NCBI GenBank assembly: GCA_005787685.1
Contig: SYAC01000027.1
Coordinates: 1-47,715 of the forward strand
From: Planctomycetia bacterium
Lineage (GTDB): Bacteria; Planctomycetota; Phycisphaerae; Phycisphaerales; SM1A02
Reading direction: 5' to 3'
DNA: 47,715 bases
The translations under genes were made by a program, and so were the position numbers. Of this stretch, positions 1 through 8,627 are shown piece after piece; within the stretch, counting starts at the first letter, position 1, and each line of letters begins with the position of its first letter. The notes beneath the pieces are model-generated. The model had not been told where the DNA came from, made no database searches, and saw nothing but the letters and a program-made list of their open reading frames with translations.

Positions 1-342
1 GTAGGCACCGCCCGCGATAGCAGTAACGCCGCTAGAAGCAGAAGCAGGAATGGTGCATTGACCCTCGCTGTTGCGCCCCCAAGCCGTAACAAAGCCATTG
101 ACTTGCGCCCCCGCATTAGACACAAATGTAAAGGCCGCGCCACACACAACAAGAAGGCTAAAGAAGTTGTGGAAGCGGCCAACAACCTCACTGGCTACGC
201 GTCGCGCAGCGACAAAATTTTTGCAAGTATTTACAAAATACAAAAGAGTATTGTTGGTTGTATCGCGCCGTGTGGTGGCACTGCGTGAGCTAGGACGCAT
301 AGTTACAGAAGTCGCGAGTAGTGGGGAGCGGAAATGGTTCAT
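1..342 (-). CDS. Partial RCC1-repeat exported protein (N-terminal 114 codons; 3' end outside window)
   Basis: The reading frame is open from an ATG at 342 to the window edge. A GGAGG ribosome site seven bases upstream decides this start. The product has a long basic N-terminal tail of about 60 residues, a hydrophobic signal core (FFSLLVVCGAAF) ending near AGAQ, and then the first RCC1/BLIP-II-type repeat (TAWGRNSEGQCTIP followed by GVTAIAGGAY). The same repeat style fills the next gene upstream (489-2309), so the two are tandem paralogues. Seeing only the start, I cannot say how many propeller blades follow or whether it ends in the same dockerin-like tail. Family knowledge makes it a secreted beta-propeller of unknown ligand. 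The long n-region before the signal core is unusual, and the true export start could lie further in. Confidence 0.75.
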   Translation of the reverse strand, partial: MNHFRSPLLATSVTMRPSSRSATTRRDTTNNTLLYFVNTCKNFVAARRVASEVVGRFHNFFSLLVVCGAAFTFVSNAGAQVNGFVTAWGRNSEGQCTIPASASSGVTAIAGGAY

Positions 343-349
343 GCGTAGG

Positions 350-354
350 CCTCC
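350..354 (-). promoter_or_regulatory. Shine-Dalgarno site of the first RCC1 gene
   Basis: GGAGG on the minus strand lies seven bases before the ATG at 342-340. It supports that start over the in-frame ATG at 300, which has no comparable site. Confidence 0.6.
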
Positions 355-488
355 AAAATGATGCGCCCCGAAATGGAAAGACCGCAAGGCCTGTAACGCA
401 ATAGCAGTATGACACCAGCATTGGGTGAATGCAAGTAAAAATTATAATTTGCATACATGAATACGGCAAATATTGCCCTTTGAAGGAA

Positions 489-2309
489 CTACGGCCAAGT
501 CACTTCACCAAAGTTCAGCAGCAGATAAGCCACATCTCCGGTGTCAATCTGACCGTTGCCGTCAAAGTCGCCAAACGGTGGATTGAAATCTCCGTAATTC
601 AGAAGCAGAATGCTGGTGTCCCCAGTGTCCACAAAGCCGCTCAGGTCTAGGTCGCACTTGGCCAACTCGCATGAATCCAAGTGCATGTTGCTGTTTGAGT
701 CAAGCGTTGAATCAGCGCCAAGATCGCGCGTGTCAAGCAACCCGTTGTTGTTGCAGTCGCCTTGCGGACCAATGCCCACATACAACATTTGGATGGACAT
801 GTATCCAGTGGGACACTGCCCACCCGTGACCGCTGCCGACGGCAGCAAAGAAATTGTGAGTTGACCAAGCGCTATCGCATCAACAAATGTTGCAAATGGA
901 ATGTTGAATGTGGTCCTACTCACGCCTTGACCCGTGGAGCAATTCACTCCGCCAGTTTCAAATACGCGCCGCAACACAACGCCATTCAATGACACGGTTA
1001 TGTATTCCGTGGCTGCGTCCAAATCACCTTTGGCAGTGATGGTCACGGGTACATCGGCGAAGTTGTCGGGCATGATCAACCCGGTGAATGTGTACTCCAC
1101 AGCAACATTGGCAGTGGGCACGCCAAGCGATGGCGTGGTGATGTTGTATATCAATGCACCTTGGCAAGTGTCTGGAATATTGTCCAAGTTCAGATCAGGA
1201 ATGCCGTTTTGAATTTCGGCCTTGTCGTCTTGTTCATTCGCGTTGCAGTCGATACTTGGATACAAACTCATGCTGTTGTAAGCGCCGCCTGCAATGGCGA
1301 ACACATCCGTAGTGGATGCCAATGGGACAGTGCATTGGCCTTCAGAGTTGTACCCAAATGCCAAGACTCCACCGTTCTTCAATGCCAGCGTGTGGTAGGC
1401 GCCGGCGGCAATGGCGCTTACGCCAGACATGACTGAGGACGGCGGATTGGATTGGTCGTATTGATTCGATCCCCAGGCAAGCACTTTGCCATTTTGAAGC
1501 GCGACGGTGTGAAAGTCGCCGCAGGCGATGGCAGTGACGCCACTTGTGGCGGCGCTTGGAACATCGCATTGACCGAAATTGTTCATTCCCCACGCAACCA
1601 CGCCGCCCACTTTCAAAGCGGCGGTGTGATTCTCGCCGCCAGTGATCGCCGTGACATTGGATAGTGTTTGTCCCCGTATTTGCACCGATTCGCCAGCAGG
1701 ATCGGTTGTGATTGCATTGTTCAAGGAGTTGGTTCCTAGACATTGGCCATAGGAGTTGGAGCCCCAGGCAATGACGGCTCCACCTTTCAACGCAATGGTG
1801 TGGTTGCCGCCGCTTGCAATGGCGGTGACACCAGAGGTTGCGGTTGAAGGCGGACTGCATTGGCCAAAGGAGTTGTAGCCCCATGTCACCAGAGTGCCAT
1901 CATTCTTCAGAGCAACATTGTGTTGCCAACCGCAAGCGATGGCTGTGACATTGCTGGTGGCCGCGGCGGGAACCGTGCATTGGCCGTGTAGGTTGTAGCC
2001 CCACGCAATCACCGCTCCTCGTCGAAGGGCAATGTTGTAGTAGTACCCGCCGTCAATGGCCGTTACGCCTATCGCAGCGGATAATGGAACTGTGCTTTCA
2101 GTGTGTAAATTTGAACCCCACGCTTTGACAATGCCAGTTGGCGATTGCGCGGTGGCGGCGCTTGCCAATCCCAGGGACGCGCCGCATGCAACAACAAGTT
2201 GAAGCAGGACGCGGTGGGCGAAGGCGCACGCGGCAATATTGAATTTGACATGGTGCATGTGTGGGTTGCGAATGAAGCCATGGGGAGTATGACACAATTT
2301 CAAAGCCAT
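489..2309 (-). CDS. Secreted RCC1-repeat protein with dockerin-like C-terminus
   Basis: The protein has about 606 residues if it starts at the ATG at 2309 (an AGGGA site about ten bases upstream) or 589 from the ATG at 2258, which gives a more typical signal peptide (basic start, VLLQLVVACGASLGLASA core, cleavage near ATAQ). Seven RCC1-like blades follow, each with AWGxNxxGQC, a short VP-AATSGVTAIA segment and HTxALK. Next come a DCNANEQDD/DLNLDNIPDTC calcium-type segment, a beta-rich domain of about 170 residues, DCNNNGLLD, and two dockerin-like loops (DLDLSGFVDTGD and DFDGNGQIDTGD, each followed by LLLN-[YF]-G). The last residues are VTWP. Such tails are common in planctomycete exported proteins. 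The role is unknown: probably a surface beta-propeller anchored or assembled through its calcium loops. A short GGCAA/TTGCC hairpin at 465-477 lies after the stop but has no clear T tract. Confidence 0.85.
   Translation of the reverse strand: MALKLCHTPHGFIRNPHMHHVKFNIAACAFAHRVLLQLVVACGASLGLASAATAQSPTGIVKAWGSNLHTESTVPLSAAIGVTAIDGGYYYNIALRRGAVIAWGYNLHGQCTVPAAATSNVTAIACGWQHNVALKNDGTLVTWGYNSFGQCSPPSTATSGVTAIASGGNHTIALKGGAVIAWGSNSYGQCLGTNSLNNAITTDPAGESVQIRGQTLSNVTAITGGENHTAALKVGGVVAWGMNNFGQCDVPSAATSGVTAIACGDFHTVALQNGKVLAWGSNQYDQSNPPSSVMSGVSAIAAGAYHTLALKNGGVLAFGYNSEGQCTVPLASTTDVFAIAGGAYNSMSLYPSIDCNANEQDDKAEIQNGIPDLNLDNIPDTCQGALIYNITTPSLGVPTANVAVEYTFTGLIMPDNFADVPVTITAKGDLDAATEYITVSLNGVVLRRVFETGGVNCSTGQGVSRTTFNIPFATFVDAIALGQLTISLLPSAAVTGGQCPTGYMSIQMLYVGIGPQGDCNNNGLLDTRDLGADSTLDSNSNMHLDSCELAKCDLDLSGFVDTGDTSILLLNYGDFNPPFGDFDGNGQIDTGDVAYLLLNFGEVTWP
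1265..2130 (-). repeat. Seven tandem RCC1-type repeats within the coding sequence
   Basis: Repeats of about 40 to 60 codons share the core WGxNxxGQC-x-[VP]P and GVTAIAxGxxHTxALK. The fourth is longer because of an insertion around the AGESVQIRGQ segment. Boundaries are approximate. Confidence 0.7.
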
Positions 2310-2402
2310 GCAACAGAATTCCCTCAATTCAATGCAAATAGACAACGCAAGTGTTCCATAATTGGGCAGATGAGCAACCACGCCAGCGGTCACTTCACTG
2401 CA

Positions 2403-3062
2403 TCACGCGTCGGGCGTGTGGCGCACAATGCGGCCCTCGACCAAGAAGATCACATCCTCGGCGATATTGGTGGTCATGTCGGCGATGCGTTCAAAGCGTT
2501 GCGCAATGGTGAGCATTTCAATGGTCTGACCCGATGTGTCCACATCGCGGGGAATCTCTTGGCGCGCCCATTGCAGAACCTCCTTGTGCAAATCATCCAC
2601 GCGTTGATCGGCGCGGCGAACTTGTCGGCACAGCGAGGCGTCCTCGTTGCTCATGGCGGCCAGCACATCGCTGAGCATGGTGCGGCTAGCAAACGCCAGA
2701 TCAATCATGGCAGGCGGAAGTGGTGGACCATCACCCGCGCCCAACTTGATGAGTTTCTTGGCTATGCCGCGCGCCAAATCCGCGATGCGCTCCAGTTCGT
2801 TGCTGATGCGGATGACCGCCAGAATAAGGCGCAAATCACCAGCCACGGGTTGCGCTAAGGCGAGCAGACGCATGCAAGCGGCTTCCAGGTCGAGCTCCAT
2901 TTGATCCACCTCGGCGTCGCCGGCGCGTACCACCTCCGCCAGCTGCATATCGCCGTCAATCATCACTTCAATCACACGCGTCACTCGCTGCTCCACCATG
3001 GCGCCCATGGCCAGCAAGTTGCGGCGTAAATTAACCATCTCATTTCGTAGGTCTACTGCCAT
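2403..3062 (-). CDS. phoU: Phosphate signalling regulator PhoU
   Basis: A 219-residue all-helical protein of the normal PhoU length. It contains the two PhoU repeats, each marked by the metal-cluster motif ERIAD (residues 91-95 and 191-195). In characterised bacteria PhoU sits at the membrane between the PstSCAB transporter and the PhoR kinase, and turns off PhoR signalling when phosphate is plentiful. It is the last gene of the pst cluster, 39 bases after pstB, so co-transcription is likely. The start is the ATG at 3062; an AAAAGAAC stretch upstream is at best a weak ribosome site. I see no terminator between it and the RCC1 gene downstream. Confidence 0.95.
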   Translation of the reverse strand: MAVDLRNEMVNLRRNLLAMGAMVEQRVTRVIEVMIDGDMQLAEVVRAGDAEVDQMELDLEAACMRLLALAQPVAGDLRLILAVIRISNELERIADLARGIAKKLIKLGAGDGPPLPPAMIDLAFASRTMLSDVLAAMSNEDASLCRQVRRADQRVDDLHKEVLQWARQEIPRDVDTSGQTIEMLTIAQRFERIADMTTNIAEDVIFLVEGRIVRHTPDA

Positions 3063-3101
3063 GTTCTTTTTATGCGTGGGTGCGTTGGATGATCCGTTGA
3101 G

Positions 3102-3959
3102 TTATCCAAAGCGGCCGGTGACATAATCCTCCGTTTGTTTGTTCTTGGGGTTGGTAAAAATGCCATCGGTCGCCCCAGCTTCAATAAGTTTGCCTTCAAA
3201 GAAGAACGCCGTGAGATCGCTCACGCGCGCGGCCTGCTGCATGTTATGCGTGACCACCACAATGGTGAATGTTTGGCGCAATTCGCGAATCAGCGCTTCA
3301 ACGCTGGCGGTGCTGCGCGGATCAAGCGCGGAGCAGGGCTCGTCCATCAACAGCACCTCAGGACCAACCGCAATGGCGCGGGCAATGCACAAGCGTTGTT
3401 GCTGACCACCCGAAAGACCCAACGCGCTGTTGTGCAAGCGGTCCTTCACTTCGTCCCAAATGGCGGCGGCGCGCAGGCTTTGTTCCACAAGCGCGTCCAG
3501 GTCGCTGCGTTGAAATCGCTTGTGGAGGCGCGGTCCAAAGGCGATATTTTCATAGATGCTCTTGGGAAAGGGATTTGGCTTTTGAAAAACCATTCCCACA
3601 CGCCGGCGCAATTCCACCACATCAAAGTTGCGCTCAAGCACATCGTCTTGGTCTAGTTGCAGCGTGCCTTGAGCGCGCGCGTTTGGAACCAAGTCGTTCA
3701 TGCGGTTGATCCAGCGCAGAAAGGTGCTCTTGCCACAACCCGAGGGACCAATGAGGGAGGTCACGCGTTGAGAGGGAATGTTCAGCGTGATGTTCTGCAG
3801 CGCGTGGTAGGCGCCGTACCAGGCGTTGAAATCATGCGCGCGAATAGTAATTTTTTCACCGCTCGGTTGCGCGCTCGATGTGGCGGGCGCGGCGGTGGCG
3901 GGCTTGGAAAGCGTTGGTTGGGTGTCTGGCATGGTGGGCAATGTTGTGTTCGAGTTCAT
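3102..3959 (-). CDS. pstB: Phosphate ABC transporter ATP-binding protein PstB
   Basis: A 285-residue ABC ATPase that powers phosphate import through PstA and PstC. Walker A is GPSGCGKST (71-79), followed by the Q-loop FQKPNPFP typical of PstB, the signature LSGGQQQR (182-189) and the Walker B end MDEP (205-208). The first 35 residues are a Thr/Pro/Ala-rich tail that most PstB proteins lack; a true start further in is possible, but no better ribosome site is visible. It lies 15 bases after pstA in the same direction. The PNPFP motif and the neighbours make the phosphate assignment firm. Confidence 0.97.
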   Translation of the reverse strand: MNSNTTLPTMPDTQPTLSKPATAAPATSSAQPSGEKITIRAHDFNAWYGAYHALQNITLNIPSQRVTSLIGPSGCGKSTFLRWINRMNDLVPNARAQGTLQLDQDDVLERNFDVVELRRRVGMVFQKPNPFPKSIYENIAFGPRLHKRFQRSDLDALVEQSLRAAAIWDEVKDRLHNSALGLSGGQQQRLCIARAIAVGPEVLLMDEPCSALDPRSTASVEALIRELRQTFTIVVVTHNMQQAARVSDLTAFFFEGKLIEAGATDGIFTNPKNKQTEDYVTGRFG

Positions 3960-3974
3960 TTTTCAAATGAGTCT

Positions 3975-4976
3975 TTATGCCATCGGCCGGCGCAACTTGT
4001 GTCGAAGATACACGGCGACACCATTGAAGCAGATCAGCACAACAAGCAGCACCACAATGGCCGACGCGGCGAGTTGGTGGAATGATTCTTGGGGACGGCC
4101 TGCCCAATTGAAAATTTGAAATGGAAGAACGGTGAAATTGTCGGTGAGATTGTCAGGCGTGTTGGCGATGAACACCGGAATGCCAAGCACAAGCAGTGGC
4201 GCGGCCTCGCCCATGGCTCGGCTCATGGCCAGAATGGCTCCAGTTAAAATGCTGGGAATTGCCGCGGGCAAAGTGATGAAAGAGGCGGTCTGCCACGGCG
4301 TTGCGCCAATGGCAAGGCTGGCTTGGCGCAAACTTGCAGGCACCGCCCGCAGCGCCTCGCGGCTAGAAATAATCACAATTGGCAGCACCACCAGCATCAA
4401 GGTGAGTCCACCCGCAAGTAATCCTTGGCCAAACGGAAGTTGAATGTGCCACCAAGCGTCTTCGGGTCCAAATGAGAGCGCGCTGTTTTTGTCGCTTCCA
4501 AAAAATCCAAACATGCGCGTGAACGCAGTCAGCCCAAGAATGCCGTACACAATGCTGGGCACACCCGCCAGGTTGCGGATATTAAAGTCAATCAATGCTG
4601 TCAAGCGATTCTTGGGCGCAAACTCCTCCAGATAAATCGCGGTTCCAATGCCAAGCGGCAGCGCCAACAGCGCGCAAATAGCGCACACCCAAATGGAGCC
4701 AATCACCGCGGCGTAAATGCCGGCTTTTTGTGGAAAGCGGCTGGCGAAGTTGGTGAGAAATTCCCAGCGGATCACTTTTGTCAGTTGCGAAAGTTCACCG
4801 TGGGCAAAGACCGCGTTGATGGCCTCGCTGTTGAACAAGAAGTGCGAGCCTTGCAACATAATGGACATGATCAGCAGCGCTAAAATAAGTATGGTGACGC
4901 TGGTGCTGAGCAGGCACAGCGCAAGAAAGGCGCGATTTTTCACAATACGCCTTGTTCGCATTGAAAGAGCGCTCAT
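3975..4976 (-). CDS. pstA: Phosphate ABC transporter permease PstA
   Basis: A 333-residue inner-membrane permease with about six hydrophobic segments. It has the permease EAA-type loop around SREALRAVPASLRQASLAIG and a second conserved stretch GATPWQTA. The reading frame stays open upstream to 5240 inside pstC, but I start at the ATG at 4976 (MSALSMRTRR). That ATG overlaps the pstC stop as ATGA, a common sign of translational coupling, and the upstream extension has no membrane character. With PstC it forms the phosphate channel. Confidence 0.95.
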   Translation of the reverse strand: MSALSMRTRRIVKNRAFLALCLLSTSVTILILALLIMSIMLQGSHFLFNSEAINAVFAHGELSQLTKVIRWEFLTNFASRFPQKAGIYAAVIGSIWVCAICALLALPLGIGTAIYLEEFAPKNRLTALIDFNIRNLAGVPSIVYGILGLTAFTRMFGFFGSDKNSALSFGPEDAWWHIQLPFGQGLLAGGLTLMLVVLPIVIISSREALRAVPASLRQASLAIGATPWQTASFITLPAAIPSILTGAILAMSRAMGEAAPLLVLGIPVFIANTPDNLTDNFTVLPFQIFNWAGRPQESFHQLAASAIVVLLVVLICFNGVAVYLRHKLRRPMA

Positions 4977-5953
4977 TCGTACACCTCGCGGAACCGGTTC
5001 AGCAGAATGTTTCCAATTATGGAAAGCATGAGCGTCAGCAGAAATAAAACCATGGCCACGGCGTAACTGGAGAGATTTTCCACGCCAAAGGCCGGCGCGT
5101 CGCCCAGAAAAATTTGCACCATGTACGCCGTCATGGTTTGCACTTGATCGGCGGGGTTGAGGGTCATGTGCGCCAGGCCGCCGGCGGCTAGAGCCACAAC
5201 CATGGTCTCGCCAATGGCGCGCGTGATGGCCAGAAAGCAACTGGCCATAACGCCACTCAGCGCGGCGGGCGTGACCACTTTCACACTGACATCAAATTTG
5301 GTGCTGCCCAGTGCGTACGCGCCCTCACGCAAGGAGCGCGGCACCGATTGCATGGCGTCCTCGCTTAGCGACGCCACGATTGGAAGAATCATGATGCCTA
5401 CTGCAATGCCAGCGGCGCCCGCGTTGTAGCCAGAAAAGATCGGCGCGCCAAAAAGAAAGTTGCACGCGCTTTGCAGCGCCGGGGTGATCACAAGCAGTGC
5501 GAAGAATCCGTAGACCACCGTGGGTACGCCCGCCAGAATTTCTATGACGGGTTTCAACAGGGCGCGTTTACTGACCGTGGCGTATTCGCTTAAGTAGACC
5601 GCCGTAATTAAGCCCAGCGGAATAGCGGTGGCCGCGGCCACCATCGACACCAAAAATGTGCCGCAAACCAGGGGCCAAATGCCAAAATGCTTCTCCGCGC
5701 CAAGCAGGGGGCTCCATGTGGTGCCAAATAAAAAGTCGGTGAGATGAATTTCCGGCAGTTGAATAAATGCAATGGTTTCGCGCAGCAAGATCATGATAAT
5801 GCCCGCCGTGATGGCGATGCTGATAAGCGCTGTGCATCCAAGCAATCCGCGGATCATAAATTCCCAACCGTCGCGTGTGCGGTTGGAACGGGTCACGCCC
5901 CTACGCGTCAACGCCACAGCATTGGAGGCGGCTTTGACTGAAAGCGCGCTCAT
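4973..5953 (-). CDS. pstC: Phosphate ABC transporter permease PstC
   Basis: A 326-residue permease with about six membrane segments, partner of PstA. The conserved cytoplasmic loop contains LSEDAMQSVPRSLREGAYALG and, later, FLAITRAIGETM, both typical of PstC. I place the start at the ATG at 5953, with GGAG about 12 bases upstream. A TTG start at 5983 would add ten residues. PstC and PstA begin with the same five residues (MSALS). Between pstS and pstC lies a 127-base gap with a hairpin that may lower expression of pstCAB relative to pstS. Confidence 0.95.
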   Translation of the reverse strand: MSALSVKAASNAVALTRRGVTRSNRTRDGWEFMIRGLLGCTALISIAITAGIIMILLRETIAFIQLPEIHLTDFLFGTTWSPLLGAEKHFGIWPLVCGTFLVSMVAAATAIPLGLITAVYLSEYATVSKRALLKPVIEILAGVPTVVYGFFALLVITPALQSACNFLFGAPIFSGYNAGAAGIAVGIMILPIVASLSEDAMQSVPRSLREGAYALGSTKFDVSVKVVTPAALSGVMASCFLAITRAIGETMVVALAAGGLAHMTLNPADQVQTMTAYMVQIFLGDAPAFGVENLSSYAVAMVLFLLTLMLSIIGNILLNRFREVYE

Positions 5954-5997
5954 ACTGGTTTGGTTCTCCAATCCCGATTGCAAAAACTTACAAATGA

Positions 5998-6033
5998 ATC
6001 CGCCGTGATTTGCATATTGAATGTGTGGCGGAT
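5998..6033 (-). other. Hairpin between pstS and pstC
   Basis: Perfect 7-bp arms ATCCGCC and GGCGGAT (5998-6004 and 6027-6033) enclose a 22-base loop. The following minus-strand sequence has a modest T run (GTAAGTTTTTGC) some way on. It is placed where many bacteria attenuate or process the pst message to make excess PstS. The function here is inferred. Confidence 0.4.
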
Positions 6034-6080
6034 CATATTTCTTGTTCTCAAAGTTATGTGGTGCCTTCTATGCGCGTGTC

Positions 6081-7079
6081 TTATTTATAAACAGTGGCAA
6101 TGGAACCTTGGACTTTGTTGCCAGAGGCGTCGATGTATTGGGTTCCAAGTTTTTTTGCTTTCCAATTCGCCGTGGCTCGATCAATAATAATTTTTGGCAG
6201 CGGGGTGTATCCAACTTGTTTGGCAAGTTCGGCGGTGTTGCTTAAATAAAAATCCACAAAGGCGGCAATTTCCGGGCGCTGCGCGCTTTTGGCATTCACA
6301 TAAATGAACAAAGGCCGGCTAAATGGCGCGTAGGTTCCATTTTCAATGGTCAAGTCGTTGGGCGCAATGGCGCCCTTGCCAGCGTCAACAGGAACTAGCT
6401 TCAATTTGGCGGAATTCTCGGTGAAATACGCAAATCCAAAATAACCAATCGCGTTCTTGTCGCCGGCCACGCCCGTCACCAGAACATTGTCGTCCTCGCT
6501 TACGGAAAGATCGGAGCGGATTTTTCCGTCGCTGCCCACCGTGACCTCCTTGAAGTAATCAAAGGTTCCGCTATCAGTGCCAGGGCTGAACACCTGAATG
6601 GTTTCGTTTGGCCAGGATGGATTCACATCCGACCATTTTTTGGCTGGCGAGTTCGCGCTAAAAATCTTTTTTAATTCATCTAGGCTGATTTGTGTCACCC
6701 AGGTGTTGGCAAGATTGACCACAATGGCAAGCCCGTCAAACGCGATCGGCAGCTCAATGAAATCAATCTTGCTGGTCTTGGCGTTCTCCATTTCAGTCTT
6801 GCTGATCGGGCGGCTTGCATTGGTGATGTCGGTCTCGCCAGTGCAAAATCTTTTAAAGCCGCCACCGGTTCCGCTTACGCTAACCGTCGGGCGTGTCTTG
6901 GGAGCCTTGGCTTGAAAATCTTCCGCGACGGCCTCCGTGATTGGATACACCGTGGATGAACCATCCACTTTAATTTGTCCAGTCAACTTGCCCAAGTCCG
7001 CGTCGCTCACTTGCGTGGCAGCCATGAGCGCAAGTGGAAGCGCAAACAATGTCAGTCCCAAGGTTGCGGCGATCTTCAT
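6081..7079 (-). CDS. pstS: Periplasmic phosphate-binding protein PstS
   Basis: A 332-residue exported binding protein. The ATG at 7079 is preceded by AAAGGA five bases away and opens a clear signal peptide (MKIAATLGLTLFALPLALMA), with no lipobox cysteine. Phosphate-binding segments characteristic of PstS are visible: DGSSTVYPITEAV near the mature start, TGETDITNASRPI and GTDSGTFDYF. It hands phosphate to PstCAB. The gene is first in the pst group, 147 bases after phoR. I looked for a Pho box in that gap but could not identify a convincing repeat, so PhoB control is inferred from family and context only. Confidence 0.96.
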   Translation of the reverse strand: MKIAATLGLTLFALPLALMAATQVSDADLGKLTGQIKVDGSSTVYPITEAVAEDFQAKAPKTRPTVSVSGTGGGFKRFCTGETDITNASRPISKTEMENAKTSKIDFIELPIAFDGLAIVVNLANTWVTQISLDELKKIFSANSPAKKWSDVNPSWPNETIQVFSPGTDSGTFDYFKEVTVGSDGKIRSDLSVSEDDNVLVTGVAGDKNAIGYFGFAYFTENSAKLKLVPVDAGKGAIAPNDLTIENGTYAPFSRPLFIYVNAKSAQRPEIAAFVDFYLSNTAELAKQVGYTPLPKIIIDRATANWKAKKLGTQYIDASGNKVQGSIATVYK

Positions 7080-7226
7080 AAAGGTCCTTTGAAATGGAAA
7101 GTGGAATTCAGAAGTTGAAGAGTCCTCGCGGCGCATTTAGATTGTGTTAAGAAACTCAATGTATTCAGTCATTTCAAGATCAATGTAGGTGTTCTGGCGC
7201 GTAATCAGCCGTGGGCAACGATATTT

Positions 7227-8627
7227 CTAGATATTTGCCAGCGGAATCACCAAGCAAAATCGGCTGCCAATGCCAATGCTGCTCTCCACCGTCACCGTTC
7301 CACCATGCACCATTGCAATGTGTTTGACAATGGCCAGTCCAAGGCCGGTGCCGCCTTCGTCGCGACTCCGCGCGCTATCGACTCGGTAGAAGCGTTCAAA
7401 CAAACGCGGCAAATGCTTTTCGGGAATGCCAGGACCTTGATCCGACACGGTGATCAGCGCCATGCGCGTGTGTGAATGATCAATGGAATTGCTTGCATTC
7501 TTGCCCAGACCCTGCACTGGCATGTGGCTGGCGCGCGCGGAAATTTCAATAGCGCTTCCTCGCGGCGCATAGCGAATAGCGTTGCTGACCAGGTTTCCAA
7601 TAGCTTGCTCAACCAACAATGCGTTGGCGTGCAAATGTAAATCCCTTTCAATATCGCGCTTTAATTGCACGCCGCGCGCTTCGGCTGCGGGACCAAGTTC
7701 GGCGTCCACCCAATCAATCAAACTATGCACTGGTGTTGGTCCCATGGTGACGCGCTCCTTGGAATTGCTTGACTCCAAAAAAGATATGGAGAGCAAGTCC
7801 TCCACCAGCGCGCCCAGGCGCGAAGCGTTGCGCTCCACAATTTCTAGAAAGCGATTCACTTGTCCCTGGTCGCCCAAGCCAATTTGCTGGATGGTTTCTA
7901 TATACCCCTTGATGTTGGTGATGGGGGTTCGCAGTTCGTGGCTGACATTGGCCACAAAATCGCTGCGCATGCGCTCAAGGCGTTGCTCGCTGGTGACATC
8001 GGCGATGAGCAGCAACGCGCCAATGGGTTGTTTAGATTCATCGCGCAGCGTTTCAATGGCGGCGTCCACAATGGAGCCCGGCGAGGTGGGTGGTTCCAGC
8101 AACCCGTGGCGGCGCTGGCCATCTTTGTAACTCGCATCCAGCATTGCGTTCACTTCTGGAATGCGGCTGAGTTCCTGGAACAATCGTCCGCGCGCTGCGG
8201 TTGAATCAAAGCCCAGCAAGCGCGCCGCCGCGGCGTTGGCCGACAGCACGCGTTGATGCGCGTCCAGCACCACCAAACCATCGCGCATGGATTGCTCAAA
8301 CAACTGTCGCTGCAAATGCTCGCTTTGTATCTCATTGCGCGTGCGGGCGTGCTGCTCGGTCATGGACGCGCACTGGCGTGAAAGTTGCGTTAGCAATGAA
8401 CGGCGAAAAATTGGAAAGGCCGATGCCCCGTCGTTCTGCGAAGATTTTTCAAGCGAGGCGTTCAGGCGCGCCACATCAACGGCAATACGCGCTTGTTGAA
8501 TAGCCGCACAAAGCACCGTTGCAATGGCAATGGCGGCAGCGGTTTCACTGGTGAACGCAATCCAAGCGCCAATGGCAATGAGCGCCGCCACAATCCATAT
8601 CAAAGCAGTTGAGAAATTGGGTTTCAT
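7227..8627 (-). CDS. phoR: Phosphate regulon sensor histidine kinase PhoR
   Basis: A 466-residue membrane kinase. Two closely spaced hydrophobic segments lie in residues 8-45, followed by a linker, a PAS-like sensor (about 105-215), the H-box FVANVSHELRTP with phospho-acceptor His230, then the N box (NLVSNAIRYAP), G1 (DQGPGIPE), F box (LFERFYRVD) and G2 (GGTGLGLAIVKH). No HAMP domain is seen, as is usual for PhoR with a short periplasmic part. An insertion of about 20 residues rich in Ser/His sits between the N and G1 boxes. The start ATG overlaps the phoB stop as ATGA, so translation is coupled. Its position next to pstS and phoU supports PhoR over another kinase. Confidence 0.93.
   Translation of the reverse strand: MKPNFSTALIWIVAALIAIGAWIAFTSETAAAIAIATVLCAAIQQARIAVDVARLNASLEKSSQNDGASAFPIFRRSLLTQLSRQCASMTEQHARTRNEIQSEHLQRQLFEQSMRDGLVVLDAHQRVLSANAAAARLLGFDSTAARGRLFQELSRIPEVNAMLDASYKDGQRRHGLLEPPTSPGSIVDAAIETLRDESKQPIGALLLIADVTSEQRLERMRSDFVANVSHELRTPITNIKGYIETIQQIGLGDQGQVNRFLEIVERNASRLGALVEDLLSISFLESSNSKERVTMGPTPVHSLIDWVDAELGPAAEARGVQLKRDIERDLHLHANALLVEQAIGNLVSNAIRYAPRGSAIEISARASHMPVQGLGKNASNSIDHSHTRMALITVSDQGPGIPEKHLPRLFERFYRVDSARSRDEGGTGLGLAIVKHIAMVHGGTVTVESSIGIGSRFCLVIPLANI

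Noticed and set aside
2145-2858. Plus-strand frame of 237 codons
   Set aside because: Antisense to phoU and the RCC1 gene; no family signature.
4977-5240. Upstream extension of the pstA frame
   Set aside because: It lies inside pstC in another frame, is not membrane-like, and the ATGA overlap gives a better start.
7080-7226. Possible Pho box before pstS
   Set aside because: No convincing pair of direct repeats with the right spacing could be found by eye.
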